A DNA stretch of 64,000 nt, from assembly GCF_001053095.1 (NCBI RefSeq), contig NZ_CGBP01000002.1, positions 248,001-312,000 of the forward strand. The letters are read 5' to 3'. The notes beneath the pieces are model-generated. The model did no database searches, had not been told where the DNA came from, and saw only the letters and a program-made list of their open reading frames with translations. The position numbers were made by a program, and so were the translations under genes. Source of the DNA: Yersinia similis (GTDB lineage: Bacteria > Pseudomonadota > Gammaproteobacteria > Enterobacterales > Enterobacteriaceae). Of this stretch, positions 30,101 to 38,366 are shown in pieces (position 1 is the stretch's first letter; every line of letters starts with the position of its first letter).

Positions 30101-30337
30101 TCACGTTCCCTTCTTAGCGCTATGAGCGCCAGTTATTGGATTGATAACCACATCACTTTCTAATGGCCTGATACGGATATATTTACGGGGTTTATTTTTG
30201 AGGTAGGTCAGCTTACCGGGGGTGAAAATGGCAATATCATCAATATCAAATAATGCTGCAATCTTCCTGATGGTTTCCTGCATATTGGCCTCGGCAGCGT
30301 GTTCCCATACCGCCGCCCGGCCTTTTGCGATTTTCAT
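30101..30337 (-). CDS. Hypothetical phage protein, 78 aa
   Basis: Basic protein opening MKIAKGRAAVWEHAAEANMQ, with FDIDDIAIFTPGKLTY in the middle. The ribosome site is weak. Unrecognised; early left operon. Confidence 0.5.
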   Translation of the reverse strand: MKIAKGRAAVWEHAAEANMQETIRKIAALFDIDDIAIFTPGKLTYLKNKPRKYIRIRPLESDVVINPITGAHSAKKGT

Positions 30338-30368
30338 GGTATTGGCTCAATATCGCCACCATGCTCTT

Positions 30369-30674
30369 CTATTGCTTTTTGGTTTGGAGTAACGGTATTG
30401 CTTGGCTCCATGGGACCGTTAATGCGTGCTCAATAGCACGATACAGGCCTATGGCATCACATTCCCATCCGTTGGCTGTATCTTCCCACCCACTAAGCTC
30501 ATCTACTTCATTTTCCAGATAATCAATGCGGGCGGTGAATTCGCTACGAACTTCCGCTTCTACCTCTTCTTGTAAATGAAACTTTATTATTTCTACCACC
30601 TCTTCTGTAGGGAGTATGCCCAGTAATTGCTCTGGACCTGCGTTGCTAAATTTCAAAGCCAGTTCCTGAGACAT
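30369..30674 (-). CDS. Hypothetical phage protein, 101 aa
   Basis: I use ATG 30674 (MSQELALKF), spaced correctly after AGGAA; two upstream in-frame ATGs would overlap the preceding gene more. Acidic, helical (EEVVEIIKFHLQEEVEAEVR, YLENEVDELSGWEDTANGWE); the last motif is common in small early phage proteins. No function known to me. Confidence 0.6.
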   Translation of the reverse strand: MSQELALKFSNAGPEQLLGILPTEEVVEIIKFHLQEEVEAEVRSEFTARIDYLENEVDELSGWEDTANGWECDAIGLYRAIEHALTVPWSQAIPLLQTKKQ

Positions 30675-30687
30675 ACTCATTTCCTGA

Positions 30688-31533
30688 TTAATAGCGGTCG
30701 GGATAATAAACTTCATCAGCATCAGACTCGTCTAACACGAGCAAGCTATCGCCGTAGTACAGTGCTCCAACTAGCTTTTCAAATTCACCACGGAACATGA
30801 TTACTTTTTTGCCTAATGCATCGCCGTCTACTTGACCTGAATACAGCTCATAGACAGGGAAACCATCAACTTCTTGCATAATTTTGTCCATGCGACCTTT
30901 AGAATCAACATACTCACCCTTGCGCATGAAATAGAAATTGTCCGTGAATTCGAATGCGTGCGTTTTTTTATTGTTGCGTGATGAGCTGTACAGTGATGAA
31001 CTTTCACTGGCTGGTTCTTTCTCGATCCCCACTCTGAATACGTCGCCCTCACCCATGTCCATCAGCACTTCTGGCCGCTCCCAGCCCTCGTGGGCCGCTT
31101 CTTCTTTGTGTTCCTCGATATAGGCTTTCCAGAGATCGGAGGCTTTGATGTATTTCGGCGTCTCGTCTGCCTTGACGAAATCCAGCACCATCTTCTGCAT
31201 ACCTGCTGTTAGGCGCTCCCCAACAGCATTGAGCGCCCAGCTTTCTTCCAGCTTTTTAGCCATGAGGATGTTGTAACGCGGCAGATCGACCATCTGTGAG
31301 ATGTTGGCTGGCAGAGCTTCCTCTAGCGCTTTCTTTACGGCGCGGGGGAAGTCACCCCACTCGAAGGTTTCTTTGATCGCCTTGTCGTACAGGCTGGAAA
31401 CGTGCCGCTGAATCATTGCCGAGTATTCCGGCGACTGTTCGAACGCCAGACAGTGCGCTGCGATATCGGTAGCCAGGCTGGTGGCCTTTGGTTGAGTTGT
31501 TGCGGCAATTGCCGCCAGTTTTTCGTTGGTCAT
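30688..31533 (-). CDS. Hypothetical phage protein, 281 aa
   Basis: No domain recognised. The central KKALEEALPANISQMVDLPR and RYNILMAKKLEESWALNAVG look like a soluble helical protein; the C-terminus is acidic and aromatic (SDADEVYYPDRY). The start is preceded by CTGAGGATTGACCA, one of the prophage's repeated leaders. Confidence 0.6.
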   Translation of the reverse strand: MTNEKLAAIAATTQPKATSLATDIAAHCLAFEQSPEYSAMIQRHVSSLYDKAIKETFEWGDFPRAVKKALEEALPANISQMVDLPRYNILMAKKLEESWALNAVGERLTAGMQKMVLDFVKADETPKYIKASDLWKAYIEEHKEEAAHEGWERPEVLMDMGEGDVFRVGIEKEPASESSSLYSSSRNNKKTHAFEFTDNFYFMRKGEYVDSKGRMDKIMQEVDGFPVYELYSGQVDGDALGKKVIMFRGEFEKLVGALYYGDSLLVLDESDADEVYYPDRY

Positions 31534-31547
31534 TGGTCAATCCTCAG
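31534..31547 (-). repeat. Leader repeat copy (281-aa gene)
   Basis: CTGAGGATTGACCA immediately before ATG 31533; one base differs from the consensus. Confidence 0.7.
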
Positions 31548-32170
31548 TTTATTGTTTTGAAATCGATTACCCACACCCATGGGTTAGCTTCAAAGGTGTT
31601 ATCTGGATAAATGCCATCCCATAATTCACGGAACCACCGCCACGCATCCAGGTGACAACCAGTTGCTGAACGCTCTGCTAGATAACCTTCTGCCATAGCA
31701 TCGCCAGTGCTGATTGTATTTAGGCGCTCAACACGAACGCCTGTAATCTCAAGTGTTATTCGGGAAGCCTCACGGGGCATATGCAAAGATGGCGTCCAGC
31801 GCTTAACCTGACAGTGCGCACCATCATCTTTGTCAGCACGATACACAATTCGAACTCCACAATTTCCGAATGTCTCGCGCACCCAGAGTTGATCGCCATC
31901 TGCACCAAGTGGGCAGATGTAACCGTCTTCCTCGTTAGCTACACCGAAGACATCTTTCTTTGCTGGTTGCAGGTATCCGTCTTTATCCACCACTCCCGGA
32001 CAATACCAACGAGCATCAAAATCGATTTCACCTGTACAGCTAAGCGGATAAAAATCATTTGATGGCTGAATCTTCATGATCCGCCGCGTCTGCGTCTTGC
32101 GACCATCTAAAATGGCCTTAACCATGTCACTATTAAATAAAATCGGCCTTTCTTTGCATTGACCGGTCAT
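31544..32170 (-). CDS. ASCH-like phage protein
   Basis: 208 aa. The opening RPILFNSDMVKAILDGRKTQ followed by TRRI, and QLWVRETFG later, are the pattern of phage ASCH/PUA-like proteins thought to bind RNA. ATG 32170 is preceded by GGGAGG and sits two bases after the upstream stop; a longer frame to 32245 overlaps that gene. Role in the phage unknown. Confidence 0.65.
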   Translation of the reverse strand: MTGQCKERPILFNSDMVKAILDGRKTQTRRIMKIQPSNDFYPLSCTGEIDFDARWYCPGVVDKDGYLQPAKKDVFGVANEEDGYICPLGADGDQLWVRETFGNCGVRIVYRADKDDGAHCQVKRWTPSLHMPREASRITLEITGVRVERLNTISTGDAMAEGYLAERSATGCHLDAWRWFRELWDGIYPDNTFEANPWVWVIDFKTIN

Positions 32171-32172
32171 AA

Positions 32173-32601
32173 CTAAACCTCCCGTATTAATCGGTTGATA
32201 ATGTCTCGTTTGGAGGGGATGCGAAGCTGGTGCGCCAGTTGCCATGCTTTGCGCTGGTTTTGGGTTTTGTGCTCCAGCATTTTGCGGATAGTGGTCACCG
32301 GAATACCGGTATCGCTGGCAATCAAGTTTTCATTGTGGCCAGCGCGGTGAAACTGATAAATAGCCAACAAAATTTCCAATGAGTAGCGCTTACGAATACC
32401 GATATCGACCGTATCCACCTGGGGTAAGCCGCGCCATCGTTCATCACTGGGATAAATCGGTTTTGGCATTGGCAGGTAGGGATTCCCGCTGCGGATCTCT
32501 GCGCGGCTGCGCATTAACCAGATTATGCAAGCGGTGTGGTCTCCTCTGTCATCTTCCTTAAAATAACAGCCGGTGCTCAGGTTTAGTTCCTCATCCATCA
32601 T
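32173..32601 (-). CDS. Hypothetical phage protein with helix-turn-helix
   Basis: 142 aa. Residues about 80-115 (YSLEILLAIYQFHRAGHNEN, IASDTGIPVTTIRKMLEHKT) read as a helix-turn-helix, so DNA binding is likely. The ATG pair at 32601/32598 overlaps the stop of the coiled-coil gene upstream (ATGATG); AAGGAAG is close. Could control the left operon, but no target is visible. Confidence 0.6.
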   Translation of the reverse strand: MMDEELNLSTGCYFKEDDRGDHTACIIWLMRSRAEIRSGNPYLPMPKPIYPSDERWRGLPQVDTVDIGIRKRYSLEILLAIYQFHRAGHNENLIASDTGIPVTTIRKMLEHKTQNQRKAWQLAHQLRIPSKRDIINRLIREV

Positions 32602-33737
32602 GCGGCTTCCTTCTGTTTCTGCTCTGATTCCCACTCTTTTACGATTCGGGTGCATTGAGCATGCACTTGGCGAGCGCTTGCGATCCCGAAACCTTTGACT
32701 GCATTAGCCAACATGTCAGGCGTTCGGCGAACAACATCAAACAATGAATGGATCCCAGAGCGGGCCAGCAGTTCTAAATACTGCTCTTTCAAGAGGAGAG
32801 TTTCGGTAAGCACAGACTCTGCCCATTCCGCCCGCTTAACCAGGTGCGGGTGAGTTGGTTCAAGCAGGTCACGAATGCGCTGTGTAACAGCAGGCGTTAG
32901 GCCATCCGGCCAGTTCCGTTTGAAGTCATCAACCATGGGGTAGACCGGCAATGCCCACTCATTAACAGAGACGATCAGGCCAATACCCGTGGTGGAACGG
33001 ATTTCAATATGCCAGTCAATATCGTTAATAAGCTGCATATCATAATCACCAGAGCGGAGCTTCAACCCCCACTGAAAGGTGTAAAAGTAAAACTCAGTGC
33101 CATCATTACCACGGTAATAAGTGGGCTCGACGTCCCCATCCATGCGCTGGATCCGTGCGGTAAGGTCTGAAACAGTATTAGCCAGTTGGTTGTTAACATT
33201 GACCATGGCCGCCAGTTTGCTGGTTCTTTCTGCCGCCTCTTTTTTATACCGCCGGATTTCCGTCAATTGCTGGTTTAACAGCGTGCGCTTGTTGTCCAGT
33301 TCATCTTTCAGCCGCACGATTTGGATTTTCATTTTTTCAGGGTTAAGTGATTTCAACCGATTCACTTCAGTGGCCAACACGCGTTGATCAGAAATTGAAA
33401 GGTTGTATTTGGCTGAAATACTGTCTCTCTGGGCATTCGCTTCAGCGGCTACCAGGTCAGCGCTTTCTATGCGTTCCTGTACATGCGTTAATGCCAAGGA
33501 TTTCGTGGTTAGGTCGTTCTCAGCTTTCTCTAAACGGTCGAATAAAAGGTTGTATTCGTCAGTCTCGATATTGAGTTGTTCAATACATAGGGACTGTGTT
33601 TGGTTGAGTAAAACAGTAGCGCTCTCGATAGAGCGCTGTGCGGTGCCGGTAGTCTGCTCAATGGCAAGGTCTAACTGCGCCCGAACTGGACGCAGGGATG
33701 ACTCCAGCACACTGGCAGTGGTGGCCTGTGTTGTCAT
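32598..33737 (-). CDS. Coiled-coil phage protein, 379 aa
   Basis: The first 200 residues are mostly heptad coil (for example LLFDRLEKAENDLTTKSLAL and IVRLKDELDNKRTLLNQQL), followed by a globular part (YYRGNDGTEFYFYTFQWGLK) and a C-terminal DNA-binding-like helix-hairpin segment (NAVKGFGIASARQVHAQCTR). Downstream of the recombination genes, so perhaps a DNA-metabolism accessory; function unknown. Confidence 0.6.
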   Translation of the reverse strand: MTTQATTASVLESSLRPVRAQLDLAIEQTTGTAQRSIESATVLLNQTQSLCIEQLNIETDEYNLLFDRLEKAENDLTTKSLALTHVQERIESADLVAAEANAQRDSISAKYNLSISDQRVLATEVNRLKSLNPEKMKIQIVRLKDELDNKRTLLNQQLTEIRRYKKEAAERTSKLAAMVNVNNQLANTVSDLTARIQRMDGDVEPTYYRGNDGTEFYFYTFQWGLKLRSGDYDMQLINDIDWHIEIRSTTGIGLIVSVNEWALPVYPMVDDFKRNWPDGLTPAVTQRIRDLLEPTHPHLVKRAEWAESVLTETLLLKEQYLELLARSGIHSLFDVVRRTPDMLANAVKGFGIASARQVHAQCTRIVKEWESEQKQKEAA

Positions 33738-33781
33738 GATTAATTACCTGTGAATTGCCTGTCGAGGCAGGTGATGAAAGG

Positions 33782-35178
33782 TTACTGCGTGATAGAGAAA
33801 TAGCGGATCCGGCCAGCTTTTACCGCCTGGTACAGGCGGTAAACTGTTTCAGTAGTAAGATCAATGCCTGCCGTAACCAAATCAGCATTAATCTGTGCAA
33901 TCAGGTCAACTGGCGTTGCTATTTTTGTTTCATTTGTCGTTTTACCCAGTTGTTCAGGGAAACTCACTGCTCCCGCGGGGTGCAACGGCTGATGGGCAGT
34001 TGTAGCAGTGCTTACAGCGACGATTTCAGTTGTGACCGCTGCGGCGGCCAGTTGCCGTTTTTTCAATTCTTCCTGTTGTTGCTCTGCTTGCTGTCTCTGC
34101 TGTTCCTCTATCTGTTTTTGCCTGGTAATGCGTTGCTCAATCATCAGCGCTAAATGTTCATGCTCAAGGCCGATTATTTGGTTGATGTCAGCAAACAGGT
34201 TTTTATAAGCCGGTTCAATATCAGTAAATAGCGTTAAATTGGCCTGATATTTTTCACTCACTTGATTAGCGGCTATCTTGGCTCGGGCCAGTTCATCGTT
34301 GGCGGCACTTTGCAAAGACGTGAGGGTTTTCTTGCCTTTGATGGCCGTGGCAAAGTCAGCCGGGATAGTGGGTAGAGTGACAATCGCCAACTGTTTATTG
34401 ATACTGGAAATGTGCTCGGCAAGAGCGGTTTTTGCCTTGTTCAGTATCTCAAGGCGAATAGCCTCTTTGCGCAACTTAACCAGTTTCGACAGGTCCAGCC
34501 GCTTGTTACGCATTTCATCACGCAAGGTATCAATGGTGCGGAACAGCAGATCAATCTGCTCAGTTTTAGACAGCGCCTGCTGCTTAATCAGATCCAGTTC
34601 TTTCTCGGCCTTTTCACAAAACTTAACCGTTTCTTCTGCGTCAGCGAAGTCCTGATCGGTCACCAGATTAGTATTGATAGATTGAATAAAGGCCAGTGCC
34701 TGATTCTGGTAGACCGCCAAGTTTGACTCTTTTACTGCGCCTTCGATTTCTACCAATAAAGCGGGGAGGCGCATCAAGGCTTTGCCTTGCGGGATATCTT
34801 TGATCTCAGGGGCTGTGTAACCGTTTAAATCCTGCTCAAATTGCTGCCAACCTGCCATCAATTCCTTGCGCCGCCCGCGTACTGGTAAATATTCCATCCA
34901 GACAAAGTTTTCTTTGGTGCCATCCGATACTCGGTGCCGATAATGGATTCTACGATTACCCGCGCAGTGGCTTCCTGCGCGTGGCCCTTATCAAACAAGT
35001 TTGTTTGTACCCAATCGCTGATCTCCCGTTCTGATCCGGTGGCCTTCATGTTCAGCAATTCATCGCGGCGCATTTTGCTGGAGGCGGCCATCATTACCGG
35101 GGCTTCGCTGGCGGTGAAATGGCGACTGCGCAAGGCGTGCCATTCAGGCGTGCCTTGTTGGACATTAATGATTTGCAT
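33782..35178 (-). pseudogene. YqaJ-family phage exonuclease with internal deletion
   Basis: The 5' piece (ATG 35178, after CTGGAGGCAGA) starts MQIINVQQGTPEWHALRSRH, FTASEAPVMM, as in YqaJ/lambda-Exo-like nucleases, and runs to IIGTEY. The next matching segment, VSDGTKENFVWMEYLPVRGR, starts at 34930 in a different frame and leads into the long coiled C-terminal part. In relatives about 70-90 residues, including the catalytic Asp and ExK motifs, lie between them. So the core appears deleted out of frame at about 34930. The partner Bet gene upstream is intact. Confidence 0.7.
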
Positions 35179-36007
35179 CTTCTGCCTCCAGATGTTCGAT
35201 AGTTTTGATTTGTGCCGAGGTGAGGGTGTATTTGCTTTCGATGGTGTTGATGATTTGCACGGCGGTTTTCTTGCCTTTATTGATCAGTGTTGTCCAGTCA
35301 GCCAGCGCGCGTTGAAATTGTTCCGCGCTGTATTCTGGTAGTGCCTGCGGCTGACTTGGTGTCTGGTTGCCTTGCCTGTGTTCTTTAGTTTCAGTCACAT
35401 CAAGACTTTTACCCTCCATTTCTTCCGCTGTCGGCTGCTGACCAATTTCTGGCCACCCTTTACGCAATGCCTGCGCTTCGGCACATTTGGCTAATTGCCC
35501 ATAAGGCCGCTTTTTCCACATAGCATTGGGTGCCTGGGTATCACGACCCGCGGTGGCATAGTTTTCCAGCCAGTACTCTTTTGCGCTGAATTCCACGATA
35601 GTGCCGTTAGGCATGAGTTTGCTCAGTGTGTATTTGCACCACTGAGGGAAAGTGATTTCTACTCCATTAAAGGCTTGCGTCAGATCTGGGCCAAATTCTG
35701 GCTCTTGCGCTCCGGCATAGTTACCGGAGCGGTCAGCCTGTATGCGATATAACCCAACGCCGGGCATCACCACATCGCGCGTTTCATATTTACCGGTTAG
35801 CGCATCTTTCACACTCATAGGTACTAAATGAACGGGTTTCATCAGCGGATCTAATTGGCGAGCGCGGCAATAACTGACGGCCATGATGACTGAATCATCT
35901 TTAGCTCCAGGGTAAATACTGTTTTTCAGCGCGTTCCACGTGGGTTCGTCAATATTCAACCCAACCACGGCGGGTGGAAGATTGGTTGTTACTGCTTGAG
36001 TGGTCAT
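35165..36007 (-). CDS. bet: Phage recombination protein Bet (RecT/Redbeta-type)
   Basis: 280-aa single-strand annealing protein. YPGAKDDSVIMAVSYCRARQ, LDPLMKPVHLVPM, MPGVGLYRIQADRSGNYAG and PYGQLAKCAEAQALRKGWPE are hallmark stretches of the Bet family; the C-terminal 80 residues are a variable tail. It precedes and overlaps the exonuclease gene by 14 bp, the normal arrangement. Its start has the leader TGAGGACTGACCA. Confidence 0.88.
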   Translation of the reverse strand: MTTQAVTTNLPPAVVGLNIDEPTWNALKNSIYPGAKDDSVIMAVSYCRARQLDPLMKPVHLVPMSVKDALTGKYETRDVVMPGVGLYRIQADRSGNYAGAQEPEFGPDLTQAFNGVEITFPQWCKYTLSKLMPNGTIVEFSAKEYWLENYATAGRDTQAPNAMWKKRPYGQLAKCAEAQALRKGWPEIGQQPTAEEMEGKSLDVTETKEHRQGNQTPSQPQALPEYSAEQFQRALADWTTLINKGKKTAVQIINTIESKYTLTSAQIKTIEHLEAEDANH

Positions 36008-36020
36008 TGGTCAGTCCTCA
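36008..36020 (-). repeat. Leader repeat copy (bet)
   Basis: TGAGGACTGACCA immediately before ATG 36007; exact consensus. It also overlaps the stop of the small gene upstream. Confidence 0.75.
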
Positions 36021-36167
36021 AATTTTGACAGCGATAGCAAGAAACATGAACGCGCCTAAAACGCATGCGAAGAAGAATTTCAGGCCAGATTGGCGGGGAT
36101 ACTGGTTAATGTCGTCACCAGTCACACGATGGCGATACTGGAGTGTCTTGATGAATTCAATAGGCAT
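36018..36167 (-). CDS. Small phage membrane protein, 49 aa
   Basis: MPIEFIKTLQYRHRVTGDDI forms a basic soluble start; LKFFFACVLGAFMFLAIAV is a clear membrane segment. Preceded by GGGAAAG. It is too short for usual gene callers but fits the operon between the 137-aa gene and bet. Function unknown. Confidence 0.45.
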   Translation of the reverse strand: MPIEFIKTLQYRHRVTGDDINQYPRQSGLKFFFACVLGAFMFLAIAVKI

Positions 36168-36223
36168 GGTATGCTTTCCCATGGTTGGGTTTGGTCACTC
36201 AACCACGCTGATAATAATCCTCG

Positions 36224-36245
36224 TGGTTATTGTTCAGTCCTCAGT
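36224..36245 (-). repeat. Degenerate leader repeat
   Basis: CTGAGGACTGAACAATAACCA: nearly the consensus, but the start codon position reads ATA and no gene begins there. It overlaps the end of the 36234-36647 gene. Confidence 0.6.
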
Positions 36246-36635
36246 AGGTTTGCGGTTGGTCCCGCACTCCTGGGATAGCCCCGGTTTAATCGCTGGGGCT
36301 TTTCTCTTTATTGGAGGTAGGTGGTCTTTCTCAGCGTCTAATTCCATTGCTCGCTCGGCCTTGGCAACCCGGAGAAATATTTCCTCCTGTACCTCATCCA
36401 GATAAAGTTCCATAGCGGCAGTTTCGGTAAGTAACTCAAGGTGGCCGGTACTCGCTCCAGCAACAAAACAGCTATTTTGGACAGCGGATTTAAAGGCGTT
36501 GAGCATTTTTGAATGGCGGCGTAAAAACTCAATCCGTTTGCCTAACTCCTCTTGCTCATCCGGATCCGAAATTAATAGGCGGTCATACTGTTCCAGCGAT
36601 TGCTCAACCATTCGCTGATAGTTGTATTCATTCAC
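36234..36635 (-). CDS. Hypothetical phage protein, 133 aa
   Basis: Helical, acidic, with FVAGASTGHLELLTETAAM in the middle. I prefer the GTG at 36635 (NEYNYQRMVEQ follows), which has GAGGTG in place; an in-frame ATG lies at 36647. Unrecognised. Confidence 0.55.
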   Translation of the reverse strand: MNEYNYQRMVEQSLEQYDRLLISDPDEQEELGKRIEFLRRHSKMLNAFKSAVQNSCFVAGASTGHLELLTETAAMELYLDEVQEEIFLRVAKAERAMELDAEKDHLPPIKRKAPAIKPGLSQECGTNRKPTED

Positions 36636-36650
36636 GATGCACCTCATAGA

Positions 36651-37118
36651 TCAGGTTGGGGAGTGGCCTTCACATATCTGCTTCGCTTGCTGGCACTGCT
36701 TAATATCAAACCAACCAAAGTGACACTGCTCTGTGGGGATCTCCATTTTCGCCGCTAACCAACCGTATGCTTGAGAGCGAGACATATGCCCTGAGCGCCA
36801 GATATTTTCAAACGGGGTTTTACATGATTTTCTGGCCTGTCGGGTTGCCTTATCTGCCAGAGTCCCTAAAGGAATAGCAGTGAATGGATGTAGGCCCACA
36901 TACGCACCACAGCCTTGGCATAAATAGACGTAAGGCCAGTCGCTGTAGTCGCGGCCATAGACTTGCTGGTGCGTGGCGACGTGAACGCTACCTGAACAAA
37001 AATGGCAATTAGTAGGAGCAGGAAGGGGGTTTTTCACTCGGGCAGTTGCGGTTCTACTTGGGTTGGTTGGAGTCTTAACTTTTAATGTGTCCAATATACT
37101 TTCCTCAATGGTCTTCAT
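36651..37118 (-). CDS. DUF3268-type zinc-finger phage protein
   Basis: 155 aa with two CxxC pairs (NCHFCSGSVHV and YLCQGCGAYVGLH, about residues 35-80) forming a zinc ribbon, then GTLADKATRQARKSCK and a Trp/His-rich C-terminus. The pattern fits DUF3268 (zinc-finger-containing) proteins of phage early regions. Start ATG 37118; the longer frame overlaps the upstream gene. Confidence 0.7.
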   Translation of the reverse strand: MKTIEESILDTLKVKTPTNPSRTATARVKNPLPAPTNCHFCSGSVHVATHQQVYGRDYSDWPYVYLCQGCGAYVGLHPFTAIPLGTLADKATRQARKSCKTPFENIWRSGHMSRSQAYGWLAAKMEIPTEQCHFGWFDIKQCQQAKQICEGHSPT

Positions 37119-37144
37119 CTTTTCCGTTACGGGGAATATCTCTA

Positions 37145-37423
37145 TTAACAGATACAAATCCCTATCATTGCGTACGACAATCCAGATGGAGCATCTAGCG
37201 GATTTACTTCATTTAGGCTTTTCTGGCATAAAGTGCCTCTATAGTTAATTGACACTTTGTCACCATCAATAAAGATAATATTACCGGTTACGGACGACAT
37301 GCGAACTGACCGACCATTACTTGATATTTTGGTGAATTCAACCTTGTCGCCAACTTTCAGCATCGACCGATCAAATTGCTTAAATTTATTGCACTTTTCG
37401 CATCGATACTTACTGGTGCTCAT
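37145..37423 (-). CDS. Hypothetical phage protein with CxxC motif
   Basis: 92 aa. MSTSKYRCEKCNKFKQFD has one CxxC pair; the middle (KVGDKVEFTKIS, GNIIFIDGDKVSINYRG) looks like a small beta-barrel of KOW/SH3 type; three Cys lie in the C-terminal half. ATG 37423 has AAGGAAT upstream. Confidence 0.6.
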   Translation of the reverse strand: MSTSKYRCEKCNKFKQFDRSMLKVGDKVEFTKISSNGRSVRMSSVTGNIIFIDGDKVSINYRGTLCQKSLNEVNPLDAPSGLSYAMIGICIC

Positions 37424-37489
37424 AGTCTTATTCCTTATCGGTAGTGAACTTGCCGAAGCCCCCGCGTACAGGGGCAGCGGTAAAACCAC

Positions 37490-37759
37490 TTATTCGCCGT
37501 CTTTCTTTTCGTTAATGCGTTGGAACGGATAACGATCGGTATCCGCTTTAATATTGCGGTAGAAGTGGGAGCCAATTGATTCGGCACCAGAGAACGCTGC
37601 GTATTCATCAGCGGATACATTTTTGTAGTGATAGAGCGCAGCAGGTTCACCTTTCGACTTAAAGCGAATCGCCAGAGTGTTACTTACCGAGTCATGGCCG
37701 ATGCTATGGATCTGGGAAGATTCAATCTGCTGCATGTTAATTGCTGATAATTTGCTCAT
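37490..37759 (-). CDS. KTSC domain protein
   Basis: 89 aa matching the KTSC domain: SSQIHSIGHD, NTLAIRFKSKGEPAALYHY, VSADEYAAFSGAESIGSHF. KTSC proteins occur in prophages and fused to nucleic-acid enzymes; their role is unknown. Preceded by TAAGGAACC. It lies just after a strong terminator. Confidence 0.8.
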   Translation of the reverse strand: MSKLSAINMQQIESSQIHSIGHDSVSNTLAIRFKSKGEPAALYHYKNVSADEYAAFSGAESIGSHFYRNIKADTDRYPFQRINEKKDGE

Positions 37760-37776
37760 TTTGGTTCCTTAAAGGT

Positions 37777-37808
37777 AAAAAAAAGAGCCACAGCCTAAGC
37801 TGTAGCTC
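37777..37808 (-). terminator. Strong leftward terminator after the N-like gene
   Basis: Minus-strand stem GAGCTACAGC / GCTGTGGCTC (one wobble pair), loop TTAG, then eight T. It stands where lambda has tL1, between the first gene of the PL operon and the rest. Confidence 0.88.
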
Positions 37809-37843
37809 CGATGGTTTGATTTTGCTTTCTTGATAGTTAACGC

Positions 37844-38089
37844 CTAACGCACGCCGCGAGGTAACTGACTGCAACCACGCATCTTCTGGCGGGCAACTGC
37901 TGCAATGCGTTTCTCTGGATCTGCTGAAGTGCGGGACTTGTTGGTGATGGCTGGCATATCCGGTATCAGTTTACTCCGCACCATCACTAATACTGCTCTT
38001 TCAACACGGTTAGTTCCCCGATTTGCCAGTGCCTGGATATGGGCATTACGTTTTTTTGCCATACGTTTTTGACGAGATGTGGTGGCCAT
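37844..38089 (-). CDS. Small basic protein, candidate N-type antiterminator
   Basis: 81 aa, very rich in Arg and Lys. MATTSRQKRMAKKRNAHIQA resembles the arginine-rich boxB-binding peptide of lambdoid N proteins, though no full-length match is recognised. It is the first gene after PL, a boxA sequence lies in its leader and a strong terminator directly follows it, exactly the layout of N. The start carries the common leader CTGAGGACTGACCA. N-function is inference from position and composition. Confidence 0.55.
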   Translation of the reverse strand: MATTSRQKRMAKKRNAHIQALANRGTNRVERAVLVMVRSKLIPDMPAITNKSRTSADPEKRIAAVARQKMRGCSQLPRGVR

Positions 38090-38103
38090 TGGTCAGTCCT
38101 CAG
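38090..38103 (-). repeat. Leader repeat copy (N-like gene)
   Basis: CTGAGGACTGACCA immediately before ATG 38089; exact consensus. Confidence 0.75.
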
Positions 38104-38208
38104 TTGTGTCTATCACCGCTATACCCTCATGGAAGGCACACTGGTAATTCGTGGTTTAGCTGAGCCGTGACCGGTACACGCGGACCGTTTTGTGTCACTT
38201 AACCTGTT

Positions 38209-38220
38209 TGTTAAAGAGCG
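38209..38220 (-). promoter_or_regulatory. boxA of a nut site
   Basis: CGCTCTTTAACA on the minus strand, a full match to the NusB/S10-binding boxA, about 40 bases downstream of the PL -10. A CCGCGTG/CACGG hairpin follows at about 38175-38195 and might act as boxB. Confidence 0.65.
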
Positions 38221-38259
38221 TACCCATCGTTTCGGGTGGTAGTCCTATTCTTGAATCTG

Positions 38260-38312
38260 AATGTAACTATAGTTTCGGATTGCGTCAAGCAAGTTCTGAT
38301 ACTTTAGTTTCC
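38260..38312 (-). promoter_or_regulatory. PL promoter with left operators
   Basis: Minus strand TTGACG (38288-38283), 17-base spacer, TACATT (38265-38260). Two operator-like palindromes lie here: GTAACTATAGTTTC (38263-38276, across the -10) and GATACTTTAGTTTCC (38298-38312, next to the -35). They match the palindromes on the cro side of the repressor gene. Confidence 0.7.
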
Positions 38313-38366
38313 GTATTGGTCGTGAAAAACCATTACATGTGGTTTTTCTGGAGGATGGGGGAAATG

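Noticed and set aside
29980..30120. 46-aa plus-strand frame (MSNDWELRGWNYLN start) against the left operon
   Set aside because: Hydrophobic and preceded by GGGGTG, but it opposes the operon, overlaps the 78-aa gene and has no match; kept out for lack of support.
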